A stretch of DNA of 64,000 nucleotides from Paracraurococcus sp042666655 (GTDB taxonomy: Bacteria > Pseudomonadota > Alphaproteobacteria > Acetobacterales > Acetobacteraceae): contig NZ_JBHTDE010000015.1 in assembly GCF_042666655.1 (NCBI RefSeq), positions 3,009 to 67,008 of the forward strand, read 5' to 3'. The position numbers and the translations under genes were made by a program. The notes beneath the pieces were generated by a model. It saw nothing but the letters and a program-made list of their open reading frames with translations. It was not told where the DNA came from and did no database searches. Shown here piece by piece: positions 43,402 through 52,678 of the stretch (the first letter of the stretch is position 1; every line of letters begins with the position of its first letter).

Positions 43402-44962
43402 GTCGCCCGTGAACTACGGGGTTTTCAGGCGGCTGCTGGGCTGAGCTGGTGTTCCGCCTGGACCTGCGGCGACGACTGCAGGAGGCTGAGCAAGCACGCC
43501 AAGAGCCAGGCCAGCCAGACGCGGAGCAGGCGGAGGTTGTGGGCGGTGGCGGCGAGGACGAGGTTGGTGGCGTCGCCTTCGGTACCGCGGAGGAAGTTGC
43601 GGCCGAGCAGGCCGTCGCTCTTCAGGTGACCGATGACGGGCTCGATGGCGCTGCGGCGGCGTCGCTCGCGGCGGATGGTGGGCGTGACGCCGCGCTTCTG
43701 GCCGGAGACGAACACGCGGGCGCGGTCGGCGTCGTGGCCGCGGTAGCCGCGGTCGACATAGGCGCGCTCGATCTCGACGCCGGTGATGCGCTCGGTCTGG
43801 GCGATCTGGTCGGCCAAGGTGTGGCCGTCATAGGGGTTGCCCGGCAGGGCGCGGGCGCTGAGGACGAACTGCCCGCCGGGCGCGACCGCGTTGGTGGTGG
43901 CGAGCGAGACCTTCACGCCGAACTCATAGCGGGCCTGCGCCTTGCCCTTGCCGATGCACTCCACCTCCGGCGCGTGCAGCGAGTAGAGCTTGTCACGGCC
44001 GCGGTCCTCGCGGCGTTGCCGCAGCAGCCGGGCAATGAGGCCGAGCGGCCCGGCCAGGGCGGCCTGCACGGCAGCCTTGCCGGCGATCTTGCGGCCGATG
44101 TCGCGGAACAGCCGTCCGAGCCAAGTGCGCAACTGCCGGACGTGGCGCTCGGCCTGGCGTCGGCGTCCGGCGTGGATCAGCCTGGCGGCCTCGCGCCGGG
44201 CCCGCCTGGCCACCCGCAGGTAGGACTGGCGCAGCCGGATGCCGTGCCGCCGGGCCAGCCGCGCCAGGATCTCGATGCCGCGGTTCAGCAGCTTGCTGTC
44301 GGTGGGGTGCGTCACCGCCTTGGGCTGCACCGTGGTGTCGATGGTGACGCGCTGCAGGTGCTTGTCCTCGACGGCACCGCCGCGCCGTGCCGCGGCCAGG
44401 CTCTCGGCCAACAGCACCTCCAGCCGTTTGGCACCGATGCGCTGGCGCCAGCGCGTCAGCGAGGAGCGGTCCAGCGGCAGGGCATGCTGGAAGAACACCT
44501 CGCCGCAGAACAGCTGCACGTAGGGGCTGTCGAGGTAGCGCGCGCAGATGGCTTCGTCGGACAGCGCGTCCATGTGCTTCAGCAGGTGCAGCCCGACCAT
44601 CAGCCGCGTCGGCAGGCCGGGCCGGCCGCCGTCGGTGTAGAGCGCCCCGAACTCCGCCTCGAACCGGCTCCAGTCGATCAGCCCGGCCAGGCGCACCAGC
44701 GCATGCCGCGGGTCCACCAGGTTCTCCAGCCGGGCGCGGAAGAGGTCAGCCTGCGGCTCGGCCTCGGGCTGCTTCGGGCGCATCGGCGACCTCTCCCTGC
44801 CGGGGTGCCGAGGACCGAATCACGCCCCGTCCGGGCCCGCAACGCACAGCCCCGTTTGCAAGCTTCCGACCCCTGCTCAGGGCCAAGCCTGCAAAACCGG
44901 ATACTGTCCGACCGCCGGAAAGCCGCAGAAAACCGCCATTCGCCAGCTATTTCACGGCCGAC
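43402..44962. mobile_element. IS5-family insertion sequence
   Basis: 1561 bp. Ends start GTCGCCCGTGAACTA (left) and GTCGGCCGTGAAATA (right, reverse complement), 13 of 15 bases identical. TAGCTG occurs directly outside both ends (43396-43401 and 44963-44968), so part or all of it may be the target duplication. It carries one intact transposase gene. It has landed in the AGCTAGCTGCT repeat zone just downstream of repA. Confidence 0.75.
43425..44783 (-). CDS. IS5-family transposase
   Basis: 452 residues from ATG 44783. N-terminal helix-turn-helix region of the ISH/IS1182-like kind: LVRLAGLIDWSRFEAEFGAL, LPTRLMVGLHLLKHMDALSD. DDE catalytic core: Asp in VTIDTTVQPKAVTHPTDSKL, Asp in IERAYVDRGYRGHDADRARV and Glu in RRSAIEPVIGHLKSDGLLGR. 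The frame is intact and the length is normal, so the element could be active. The long + strand frame across it (43449-45383) is only its shadow. Confidence 0.9.
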   Translation of the reverse strand: MRPKQPEAEPQADLFRARLENLVDPRHALVRLAGLIDWSRFEAEFGALYTDGGRPGLPTRLMVGLHLLKHMDALSDEAICARYLDSPYVQLFCGEVFFQHALPLDRSSLTRWRQRIGAKRLEVLLAESLAAARRGGAVEDKHLQRVTIDTTVQPKAVTHPTDSKLLNRGIEILARLARRHGIRLRQSYLRVARRARREAARLIHAGRRRQAERHVRQLRTWLGRLFRDIGRKIAGKAAVQAALAGPLGLIARLLRQRREDRGRDKLYSLHAPEVECIGKGKAQARYEFGVKVSLATTNAVAPGGQFVLSARALPGNPYDGHTLADQIAQTERITGVEIERAYVDRGYRGHDADRARVFVSGQKRGVTPTIRRERRRRSAIEPVIGHLKSDGLLGRNFLRGTEGDATNLVLAATAHNLRLLRVWLAWLLACLLSLLQSSPQVQAEHQLSPAAA

Positions 44963-44975
44963 TAGCTGCTATGCC

Positions 44976-45980
44976 CTAGGAGCTAGCAGATACGGATTTC
45001 TTCAACGTCTTGCCTACCGGCCGGATGCGCTCCGCAACAGGTGCGGGAGAGGGCATAAGTGTGACGGCCTCTTCGTCCACACGCACCTGCGCCTCCGGAT
45101 AGGCGGCCAGGGCAAGCGCCAAAGCTTCCCGTGCGTGTGCACGGAACTGCCGGGCCTGTGCAAAGCCGGCACCGAACTGCCGGTACAAGGCCGGCCACGG
45201 AACACGCGTTGGCCGCGTGAGGTGGTGCAAGCGGTAGGCGAGCCAGATGTAGAGATCGATGGCCATGCTGCGCCCCGCCATTGTGCGGATTGCAGCCTCG
45301 CGCACCGGCAATGGGTGCCGAATCAGCGACTCGTAGAAAACCTCGTCGAGCAGCACCGTTTCCCGCCAGAGCGAGAGCTGTGAGCCGATGTCGCGGCCAG
45401 GCAGGATCGCCTCGCGAACGAAGCCGCCATTCAGAACCGCCTCTCCGGCCTCGCCGAGGCGGTAGAATGTAAGTCGGCAGAGGCTCAAGCGTCGGCTCTG
45501 CTCGCGGACCGCCTCATAGCCTTTGCCGCCGCTATTGAGACCCATCGCCTTCAGCCAGCTGTGCATCGACCGGCCGAGCTCGACCTCGCGCGAGCGGGTC
45601 TTGATAGCTTCCGTCTGGAGGTACAGCAGGATCAGCCGGGCGACATAGCCGAAGGGGATGCCGACAACGATACCGTCGTGGCTCTTGCCACTCTCGATGC
45701 GCAAACGGACGTCAGCACCATCGCGGACCCACTCGGAAGCGTCGATCCGTTTATGCGGCAGCGCCGTCATAGCGAAGCCGGCGTGCACATAGCCGGGAGC
45801 GGCTTCCTCGTCTGTCAGAACTTGATGGACAGCCTCGACGCAGCGGCGGTCTAGGCTCGTCACGGCCAAGCCCAAAGCGCGCTCCATTCCCAAGGTCTCG
45901 AGCTGCCGCCGAAGGCGGCCCTCGAGAGCATCGTCGGCGCCGATCGAAGTGACCCAGGGGTTTAAGGCGGACTCGGACAT
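44976..45980 (-). CDS. repA: RepA-type plasmid replication initiator
   Basis: 334 residues from ATG 45980 (MSESALNPWVTSIGADDALE). An upstream in-frame start at 46061 would place an iteron inside the coding region and is less likely. It matches the plasmid RepA family of alphaproteobacteria: SGKSHDGIVVGIPFGYVARL, IKTRSREVELGRSMHSWLKA and the C-terminal IDLYIWLAYRLHHLTRPTRV with WPALYRQFGAGFAQARQF. It should bind the iterons upstream and open the origin. The stop codon lies in an AGCTAGCA/TAGCTGCT repeat, close to the IS5 element. Confidence 0.85.
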   Translation of the reverse strand: MSESALNPWVTSIGADDALEGRLRRQLETLGMERALGLAVTSLDRRCVEAVHQVLTDEEAAPGYVHAGFAMTALPHKRIDASEWVRDGADVRLRIESGKSHDGIVVGIPFGYVARLILLYLQTEAIKTRSREVELGRSMHSWLKAMGLNSGGKGYEAVREQSRRLSLCRLTFYRLGEAGEAVLNGGFVREAILPGRDIGSQLSLWRETVLLDEVFYESLIRHPLPVREAAIRTMAGRSMAIDLYIWLAYRLHHLTRPTRVPWPALYRQFGAGFAQARQFRAHAREALALALAAYPEAQVRVDEEAVTLMPSPAPVAERIRPVGKTLKKSVSASS

Positions 45981-46016
45981 TGGCGTCAGCTTGCCCGTGC
46001 TGATGCCGCAACTGCA

Positions 46017-46330
46017 ATTCGTACTCTGCTGACGGCTGGATCGAGTTGCCGAAATCCACAAGCCAGGTTCGTACCCTGGTGACGCTCCTAGTAGGCTATT
46101 AGAGTCCTATTAGGATGCGTCACCAGAGTACGGGGGACGACTCCGGTTTGCGTCACCAGAGTACGAAGAAGCGTCAGCAGAGTACGAAGTAGCTTGTGGA
46201 TAGCGCGGTAGGTCGCCCCGGCTCTTGGCGTCACCAGAGTACGAACATCGCATGGTGGGATGCAGGTCTGGGCGACGATGCGGGTTGCACCAGCCGGCTG
46301 GAAAGGTGGTCAATTCGTACTCTAGTGACA
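46017..46330. repeat. Origin iterons: seven copies of CGTCACCAGAGTACGAA
   Basis: Direct copies at 46117-46132, 46150-46167, 46171-46188 (CGTCAGCAG variant) and 46228-46245. Inverted copies at 46017-46034, 46067-46085 and 46313-46329. An AT-rich stretch with CCTAGTAGG and CCTATTAGG lies between them (46086-46119). This is a typical iteron origin placed between repA and the RHH gene; two inverted copies lie close to the repA start and may also repress it. Confidence 0.9.
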
Positions 46331-46366
46331 CCGCGAATGTAGCTACTATCACCTAGCATAGCTTTG
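46331..46366. repeat. AGCTACTA / TAGCTACTAC repeat zone
   Basis: GTAGCTACTATCACCTAGCA followed by TAGCTTTGCTAGCTACTAC, just downstream of the RHH gene and next to the iterons. Same motif family as 43244, 44963, 46718 and 47469. Confidence 0.5.
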
Positions 46367-46696
46367 CTAGCTACTACCGCGCCGTCGTGGGGCTGGTGTT
46401 GCCTTGAGGTCCTCAGGGTGCACGGCGAAGCCAGACGCTGCGAGCGCACGGCAGATAAGCACCTTCTGGGTTGTGCCCTCAGCCCTGGCGCGGTCGGCAA
46501 GTTGGTCTCCGAGGCCGCAGCGGACGCGGATGTTCACCTGCACCAACTTATCATCGGGCTTAGCCTCTAGCTGAGCGGGCGCCGGCGTGAGGGCCGCCGG
46601 CGGCAACCCTGCCTGTTGTGCAACTGTGTCCGCTGCAACGAGCGCATCGCGTGCCGAAGGCCGGGCCATGGCGGGCTTCAACCCCTTGCTCGACAT
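46367..46696 (-). CDS. Ribbon-helix-helix partition protein (ParG/ParB-like)
   Basis: 109 residues from ATG 46696, chosen because GGAGGAGCCGACT precedes it; two earlier in-frame starts lack such a site. The N-terminal half is flexible and rich in Ala/Pro (MARPSARDALVAADTVAQQA). The C-terminal half is a ribbon-helix-helix: DDKLVQVNIRVRCGLGDQLA, then RARAEGTTQKVLICRALAAS. A mobile N-terminal tail followed by an RHH dimer is the ParG design. It lies 46 bases after parA in the same operon and should bind the centromere and the operon operator. Confidence 0.8.
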   Translation of the reverse strand: MSSKGLKPAMARPSARDALVAADTVAQQAGLPPAALTPAPAQLEAKPDDKLVQVNIRVRCGLGDQLADRARAEGTTQKVLICRALAASGFAVHPEDLKATPAPRRRGSS

Positions 46697-46742
46697 AGTC
46701 GGCTCCTCCATTTCGAAGCTATTTACTAGCATATATTAGCTA

Positions 46743-47405
46743 CTAAGCCGCCGCTGAAGCAGACGGCCGGTTCGGGAGCCAGCCGAGGCTCCGAAGTTCC
46801 GCGATCAGCGCCGCGACCTCCTGGCCAGCGTCACCGCTTGGTACCCGCCCGGAGAAGGTCATTTCGGCAAACGCTACCCGATCGCCGATACTGGCTTCGG
46901 TGCGGGGGAGGGTGGCCGCGTCGAGTTCAGCGAGGGCGTGCCGTGTGACGGCTGTGGCAAGCTTGAGCCGGCACGGCACGACCCGGGCCGGAATTGCGCG
47001 ACGAGCGGCACGGGCCGCGCCCTCAATGAGCTTCAGGGTCTTGGCCGCTTGCTCAATGTCGGCGCGGCTCGGGGTACAGGGGACAAGCACCGCGTCCGCC
47101 GCGGCGATGGCCAAGAGGGCCGCTCGATTGCCGAAGCCGGCGGTGTCGACGAGCACCAAGTCGGAGGAGGGGGCCAATTCATCAATTGCCTCCGCGAGCC
47201 GGGTCTCGTCGGCCTCGGCGCGAACCGCGACGGTGGGACCTTCGTAAGCGCCCTCCGCCCAAGAGGCATAAGCTCGGTTGGGGTCAGCGTCGACGACCGC
47301 CACCCGGAAGCCCTCGGCCGCGAGCGTGCCCGCCAACGCCATCACCAGCGTGGTCTTGCCGGCGCCGCCCTTGGTCGATGCCACCGTCAGGATCGTTGAG
47401 GCCAT
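46743..47405 (-). CDS. parA: ParA-family partition ATPase
   Basis: 220 residues from ATG 47405 with AGGAGGATCT upstream. Deviant Walker A STKGGAGKTTLVMALAGTLA, second motif VAVVDADPNRAYASWA, and Walker B DLVLVDTAGFGNRAALLAIA. Short type without an N-terminal HTH, as in plasmid ParF/type Ib partition systems. It is the first gene of the parA-RHH operon. The perfect palindrome AGCAGCTAGCTGCT (47469-47482) and related repeats lie upstream and are the likely operator or centromere. Confidence 0.9.
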   Translation of the reverse strand: MASTILTVASTKGGAGKTTLVMALAGTLAAEGFRVAVVDADPNRAYASWAEGAYEGPTVAVRAEADETRLAEAIDELAPSSDLVLVDTAGFGNRAALLAIAAADAVLVPCTPSRADIEQAAKTLKLIEGAARAARRAIPARVVPCRLKLATAVTRHALAELDAATLPRTEASIGDRVAFAEMTFSGRVPSGDAGQEVAALIAELRSLGWLPNRPSASAAA

Positions 47406-47441
47406 AGATCCTCCTGTTCCGATTGGTCTGGAGTGTAACAA

Positions 47442-47515
47442 GCTATACTACATGAACGGCTAACAGCAAGCAGCTAGCTGCTATTAAAGCTAGCTACGCA
47501 CTATCATATAGCGGG
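47442..47515. repeat. Centromere/operator-like repeats upstream of parA
   Basis: A perfect 14-bp palindrome AGCAGCTAGCTGCT at 47469-47482, then AAGCTAGCTACGC and CTATCATATAGC. The motif recurs at 43244, 44963, 46331 and 46718, bracketing each gene of the rep-par module. Likely binding sites of the RHH protein. Inference. Confidence 0.6.
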
Positions 47516-47654
47516 CAGTGCAGGCCTGTCGGACCAAGGAATGCTCGAATATGGCATCGCCGGCCGACTTGCGAAAAGCTGGCATCATCGCAAGCCAGAA
47601 CGACCAAACCGGTGGTAACCTGTCCGCTGCCAAAGAGGGCAGCAGAGCAGGGGC

Positions 47655-47819
47655 ATGCCGGGCAGCGTGAGACGAGAGCATCAGGCGGCGCGGCTGCTGA
47701 TCCGGCGGCAGTGGCGCGAGGGCGATGTGATGGCCCTATAGGCGGCCGCCGGCCGGCTGGGCCTCGAGGTGCCGCTGGAGGGCCTCGGCGTGCCGACCGG
47801 GCTGGAGCAAGCATCTTAG
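47655..47819 (+). pseudogene. Remnant of the small repeated HTH-like family, with internal stop
   Basis: The frame from ATG 47655 reads EHQAARLLIRRQWREGDVMA and, after a TAG at codon 29, AAAGRLGLEVPLEGL. It matches LLTRHQWREGDVARLQAAAA of the intact copies. Opposite strand to the others. The stop codon and the missing N-terminal half make it non-functional. Confidence 0.7.
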
Positions 47820-48165
47820 CGCGCTACCGGCCCGGGTGCCCGAGGCCGCCGCATGGAGCGGCCAACGCCGAGAGTGAGCGGGCATTGTGCCAGGTGCTCG
47901 GCTACATCGGGCAAGCCCAGGGTGGTTCACCATCCTCCTCGAGCAATCCGACGACTGGGCAACTTGGCGATCCCGCAACATGACCCTGGATACGATCGGC
48001 ACTCTAAGCGATTGCCCACGTCAGCTTGCCAGCTGTGACCAGCTGACCGGGCGGACTAACCAGCCCAGAAACATCGCTCCTACAGCACGCCATGGAGCAT
48101 GGTCTTGACCCACTTTAGCGTGGCAAGGATTCTCAACGAGAACAACCCGTGGTAATGTCCATTTC
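47820..48165. other. Intergenic region upstream of the helicase operon
   Basis: No supported gene. It should contain the promoter of the three-gene defence operon; I see no clear -35/-10 pair, and only a weak purine-rich site before the GTG at 48166. Confidence 0.4.
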
Positions 48166-50727
48166 GTGCCAAACCTACCCCCGATACGCCTCCCGCAGTG
48201 GAGTGATTGGCTTCTTGAAGAGTTCTTCGAGGATACGAGTGGAGAGGCACGGTCGGTAACAATCCTTCCGATCGATGGCGGGCTATTCGGACGCGTCCTG
48301 CGTCGACGAAGGCTTGACGCCACCGACGAAGCCGCGAAGGCGGCCTTCGTGAAGTCATTCCCTGATCGATATGTACTTCTTCAATGGTTTAGCGGCCGCG
48401 AGCAACCTCGTGGGGAGCTCTTTGCGTTTCTGATCCTATGTTGTTACGCCGCGAGTGACATCGCGGATGTCGCCAACAATGATTTTCGGAAACGTCTTCA
48501 GGAAATCATGGGCTGGGACCAGTCAATCACCGACTGCGCTGGTCTGCCCGACCTGTGGAGGAAGTTCGGGCGGTATCTCGAATCCGCCCGCCGGACACGT
48601 CGACTACGACCGCTCATCTTGAAGAAGCCCGCCGAATATCATCGACAGATCGGACACGCGGTCGAGCTAAGCTTCCCATCGCGAGTGGACGCATCAAAGC
48701 TCCGGACAAGGCTCAATGGAGCCGCTCTCGACCGGTCGAGGCCACCAACGGTCATCGCGTGGCTTCAATCGGTCCGCGCCTCCGCGCGTTTCTCCCGCGC
48801 TTTCGAGTATGCCTTCGATGAGTTCAGGTCCGCTTGGATGCAGGGTCGACGTGACATGGTCGACCATCGTTTCTGGGCGGGGTGGCTCCTTGTTTGCAAG
48901 GGCGAATCCTCAGGCTTGCTGCGGCGGTGTCCCTTTGAGGTCGTCGCTGACGGGTGGGGAGGCTACGCCATAGCGAGGGCGGTCGACGGCCTTCCCGCCA
49001 AGCTCGTCGATCTTGTCGACACGACTGAGTGCCCGTCCGCCCTTAAGGAGGATTACCGCGCCAAGCGTCCACTCTTCCTGCGCGAAATCGACTGGGGGCG
49101 ATGGACATGGGCTGGTGGCGGCAACGCAGCATGCCGCATGGCGCAGGCGGTGCTTGTACCATCCCAGTTGCGAGCGAACGGGAGCCGCGGGAACGCCGCA
49201 GAGAAGACCGTGGATGGAGCACTCGGGTGGTCGTTCAGCACGGCCGTCGAGCACACGCTCGCCGTCGCCGGTCATGCGACGAGCCGATCTGACGAACTCG
49301 TCGATGTCTGGTTCTCGGGTAGCCCATTGGTCGAGGGCGCACGGTTGGCGCGGCCGTCGTTTCCCATCCAGGTCCTCACGACGGGGCCGGTCTCATCGCT
49401 TCGAGTGGAGGGAGAGTCTGCCGATTGGGTGACGGTGGAACGTGCAATCCCGGGTACGTGGAGTCTGGCGTTCCGCGAGCCGACCACGGGAGGGATCAGG
49501 CTCGTTCTAGATACCAAGACAGGATCCGAGCGGGTAGAGCGGGATCTCTCGGTCACGCGAGCGGTGGTGGAGCCGAGGTTCAGCAGCGAGCCGCCAAGGG
49601 GGCTCAGACGCGCCGAGCATCCAGAAGAGGTAAGGTGGGCTCAATTCCTGTTGGGCAGCCAGCCTCCAGACTTGATGGACAACTGCGACTTGCCCGCATC
49701 AGCGCCCTCTACGAATCCCGTGTTGCTCGACGTGCTGGAGTATCTCGCGACGCGACGAGGCGCGATTGGGATGGGGGCTCTGGTCGAGCTCCTTGACGGC
49801 GTGCTTGATGGCACCACCGTGGGAACATGGGACGTGATCCGTTGTCTTGTCGAAGGCGGGGCATTGGATCCGTTCAAGACCGATGGTTGGCGGGGCAGGG
49901 CGGTCCTGACCGTGCCCCCGTCAGTCGTGCTCGCGCGGACCACGGCTGGTTGGTGCATGGTTTCGCACGGATTGCTCCATGAGACCCTGCGCGTCCGTCT
50001 AGAGAACGCCGCTCGGGCCGATGGCCTAGCCGTTGGTTACAGTTCGACCGCCTCTCCATGGTCCGTGCCGCGCCTGTGCATCCAAGGCGAGGTAGTCGAG
50101 GCCCTCCTGGCACTCGCCCAAGCATTCGAGCTTGTTACGCATGGTCTCGGTTCGGCGCTAAATACCCTTCTTCCCCTTTCTCGATGGTCACCCGACGGTG
50201 ACGGTCGAAATCACACCAGGAAGCTTCCCCTCTCCTCAAACATCTCGAGCTTGTGGGCGCCCGCCGGCGTGAAGGTCACACGGTGTGAACGCGAGCAAGG
50301 CGATGCCCAGAATCTTTGGCTTGTGCAAGCGCCCGACGAGCCTTCTCGCTACTGGACCGAACGAAATCTCGCGCTGCTCGACGCCTGTCGAGTGGCGGGT
50401 ATCAGGGCATTCGACATCCGCCCACCGCGTCTGAGCCTGCTCGTGCCAGGTGCCTACCTCCCACTCCCGCTAGCAAGGTGGCTAAGTTTGATGGCGGGCG
50501 AGAATCCTGGGCCGGTGGCCAACGGCTACGATTACCCGCTCGCTGCATCCGCGCTGGATCTCCTGAGACGACTAATGGGACCGCTCATGGCTCCCGTTCC
50601 TGAACGCGATCAGGACCAGCGATCTTTCTCACCGTTTTACCTCGCGGGTCGCCCCGCCATCGCAATCGCCACGTCCAATGGCCGGCGTATCGGTGGAGTT
50701 TGGCGCTGGGCGCGGCAAAGGAACTGA
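48166..50727 (+). CDS. Defence operon protein 1, 853 aa, unknown
   Basis: Starts with GTG 48166 (MPNLPPIRLPQWSDWLLEEF); no better start lies near. I recognise no catalytic motif, zinc finger or membrane span. The first 300 residues are helical (DRYVLLQWFSGREQPRGELF, KRLQEIMGWDQSITDCAGLP). The middle looks beta-rich, with many short strands (SSLRVEGESADWVTVERAIP). The last third may contain winged-helix-like segments (VLLDVLEYLATRRGAIGMGA). It is followed after 4 bases by gene 2, and the operon ends in a DUF1998 helicase, as in Druantia-type loci. It is therefore a candidate for one of the uncharacterised Druantia subunits. Inferred only from position and size. Confidence 0.75.
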   Translation: MPNLPPIRLPQWSDWLLEEFFEDTSGEARSVTILPIDGGLFGRVLRRRRLDATDEAAKAAFVKSFPDRYVLLQWFSGREQPRGELFAFLILCCYAASDIADVANNDFRKRLQEIMGWDQSITDCAGLPDLWRKFGRYLESARRTRRLRPLILKKPAEYHRQIGHAVELSFPSRVDASKLRTRLNGAALDRSRPPTVIAWLQSVRASARFSRAFEYAFDEFRSAWMQGRRDMVDHRFWAGWLLVCKGESSGLLRRCPFEVVADGWGGYAIARAVDGLPAKLVDLVDTTECPSALKEDYRAKRPLFLREIDWGRWTWAGGGNAACRMAQAVLVPSQLRANGSRGNAAEKTVDGALGWSFSTAVEHTLAVAGHATSRSDELVDVWFSGSPLVEGARLARPSFPIQVLTTGPVSSLRVEGESADWVTVERAIPGTWSLAFREPTTGGIRLVLDTKTGSERVERDLSVTRAVVEPRFSSEPPRGLRRAEHPEEVRWAQFLLGSQPPDLMDNCDLPASAPSTNPVLLDVLEYLATRRGAIGMGALVELLDGVLDGTTVGTWDVIRCLVEGGALDPFKTDGWRGRAVLTVPPSVVLARTTAGWCMVSHGLLHETLRVRLENAARADGLAVGYSSTASPWSVPRLCIQGEVVEALLALAQAFELVTHGLGSALNTLLPLSRWSPDGDGRNHTRKLPLSSNISSLWAPAGVKVTRCEREQGDAQNLWLVQAPDEPSRYWTERNLALLDACRVAGIRAFDIRPPRLSLLVPGAYLPLPLARWLSLMAGENPGPVANGYDYPLAASALDLLRRLMGPLMAPVPERDQDQRSFSPFYLAGRPAIAIATSNGRRIGGVWRWARQRN

Positions 50728-50731
50728 AAAG

Positions 50732-52678
50732 ATGCCGCCACTTAGCGACTCGCGTCAGCACCCGGACGTCGAAAGCGGCCCGATCCTCGGTGCCGGACGA
50801 AAGCCAATTCAACGTCCATCGGCGCGGCCTGTGCGATCCAGGGACCTCGTCTACAGCGCGTCCGCGCGTGAGCGGATATCAAACAAAGACGCGCTATCTT
50901 GCTTCGTGGAGCGTATCCCATGGAGCTTGCGCACAAAGTCGTACGGTCTTCTTCCAACTCCGAAAGGCTTCCAGCCACGCTCCGACGCTGGCTTGAGGCA
51001 GAAGGAGAAGGATCTCATCAAGACATTGACTCGGACCGGCAAATCGACGGTCAAAGGCGACAAGAAACTTTGGGATACCGTTGGCCTCCTTTGGCAAACT
51101 TACGCATTGGAAGTTTGCGGTGATGGCTTTTCCTCGCTTCCGACATTGGACAGCGCCGCAGCGATAGAGCCCGATCTAAATGCCGCTCGCGCGCACGGCA
51201 AGGAACTGATCGAACTGCTCGGGCCGGACCGTGCTTGCGGAGAGATTGTCGAACGCCTGTTCTGGGCGTCGCCATTCCCGACGTATCCCGAGTGGCAATC
51301 CGAGATCGGTGCGTTGCCATCGGAAGCGGAACTCACCGCTCGACTTGAACGCGAACGACTGTTGGAGCACCTCAGCCACCACGTCGATGCACTCGCCGTT
51401 ACGGCCAAGGAGCACGAGACAAGCCTCTTAGATCTTCGCCAAGCAACAGCGACGGCGGGGGAGCAGCTACAAAAGCTGAGCGCAGATACCGCCGCGCGAG
51501 CCGCGCAAGACACACAGTGGAACGGGCGCCTGGGCGAGTTGCTTGAGCACTTCAATAGCATCACTGCGGGCGTGACCTCCCTCGGCTCCATGGTCGAGGA
51601 AGTCTCCGCAGCGGCGCGTGGGACGGCCAGCGCACTAGAAGAATTAGCCGAAAAAGTGGCCACCAACGATGCATCACTCTCGAGCATCACGACAAGGGTC
51701 GACGAAGTCGAGACACTCCTCCTCTCGTCCGTCGATGAACTACGGACCGAGCTACGGTCGAAAGCCGAGCGACAATCGTCCCTAGCGGGCGAGGGAGCAA
51801 TCGTCGCCGAGGGTTGGCGAAATTTTCTCACCGGACCTGACGGAGGCTCGCCTCAATCCCTCGAGTTGATTGATGATCCTGAGACGCTGTTTAGCGCGCT
51901 AATCAATGCATTCGGAGCTCGGGGTGCCGACATCGAGCATGTCTCGAGGCTGGACATCGCTATACGTGCCCGCGAGCTGCCCGTGTTGATTGGGCCGCAT
52001 GCCAGGGAGGTCTCCGAGGCTTGGCTGCTCGCGGCGGCGGCTGGAGACCCAGAGATCGTCTGGACCGATCCGACCCTCCTCTCACTTTCGGAACTCGTTC
52101 CGAGCGGGCCGCGAGGAAACCGTGCTCCGTTGTCGCGCGCATTCGTGCGTGCTCTGACCCAGCCAGGCCGATGTGTGGTCGTGTTCCTAGATGACTTCGA
52201 CCCGGCGTCGGCGGGCTTCTGGCTCGCGGACTTGGCACGCGCGATCAAGCAACCAGCTCGTTATGGGTTTCCAGAGAATCTCGTATGTGTCGCCATCTAC
52301 GAGGGAGAACCGGCTCATATCGCGCTACCTCGCCAGCGCGCGGGAGACCTCTTCCCCCTTTGCATCGACAAGCTAGCCCCCCCACGACTCACTAAGTCAT
52401 TGCACCAGCCGACACATCGGACCGCCATCTCCCGGGCTTTGGTAGCACCGCCGCGGGCCAGTGGCCGCTGGCAAGACCGCGTCGACGCATTCCGTGCGAT
52501 CGCCACCTCACTCATACCAGATGAAAAACTCGATCAGTGGGTAGACGCGTTCGCGACTTATCTAAGGCATATGAAGGACGCCGTGCCGTTCCCGGCCAAC
52601 GGTGGGTCCTTGGCGGACGCACTCCGCGCCGCAAGCACTCTCATCTCGGTCGAACCCAAGGATAAAACCAATGCTTGA
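50732..52678 (+). CDS. Defence operon protein 2, 648 aa, coiled coil and degenerate P-loop-like half
   Basis: ATG 50732 lies 4 bases after the stop of gene 1, with AAGGAAC upstream. Residues about 195-350 are a long coiled coil (LDLRQATATAGEQLQKLSAD, ASLSSITTRVDEVETLLLSS). The C-terminal 280 residues resemble an AAA-type fold without a proper Walker A: ARELPVLIGPHAREVSEAWL sits where the P-loop should be, while RCVVVFLDDFDPASAGFWLA (about 480) looks like Walker B. It may bind the helicase or DNA ends rather than hydrolyse ATP. The stop overlaps the helicase start by 8 bases, so the two should be made in fixed ratio. No family name known to me. Confidence 0.75.
   Translation: MPPLSDSRQHPDVESGPILGAGRKPIQRPSARPVRSRDLVYSASARERISNKDALSCFVERIPWSLRTKSYGLLPTPKGFQPRSDAGLRQKEKDLIKTLTRTGKSTVKGDKKLWDTVGLLWQTYALEVCGDGFSSLPTLDSAAAIEPDLNAARAHGKELIELLGPDRACGEIVERLFWASPFPTYPEWQSEIGALPSEAELTARLERERLLEHLSHHVDALAVTAKEHETSLLDLRQATATAGEQLQKLSADTAARAAQDTQWNGRLGELLEHFNSITAGVTSLGSMVEEVSAAARGTASALEELAEKVATNDASLSSITTRVDEVETLLLSSVDELRTELRSKAERQSSLAGEGAIVAEGWRNFLTGPDGGSPQSLELIDDPETLFSALINAFGARGADIEHVSRLDIAIRARELPVLIGPHAREVSEAWLLAAAAGDPEIVWTDPTLLSLSELVPSGPRGNRAPLSRAFVRALTQPGRCVVVFLDDFDPASAGFWLADLARAIKQPARYGFPENLVCVAIYEGEPAHIALPRQRAGDLFPLCIDKLAPPRLTKSLHQPTHRTAISRALVAPPRASGRWQDRVDAFRAIATSLIPDEKLDQWVDAFATYLRHMKDAVPFPANGGSLADALRAASTLISVEPKDKTNA

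Noticed and set aside
43449..45383. 644-codon + strand frame across the IS5 element and repA
   Set aside because: Shadow of the transposase and repA genes; no recognisable domain.
46017..46330. CRISPR-like spaced repeats
   Set aside because: Spacing is irregular, orientation mixed and the unit is 17 bases; this fits iterons, and no cas genes are present.
46110..46352. - strand frame with repeated YSGDA units, resembling a repeat protein
   Set aside because: The repeats are the translated iterons of the replication origin.
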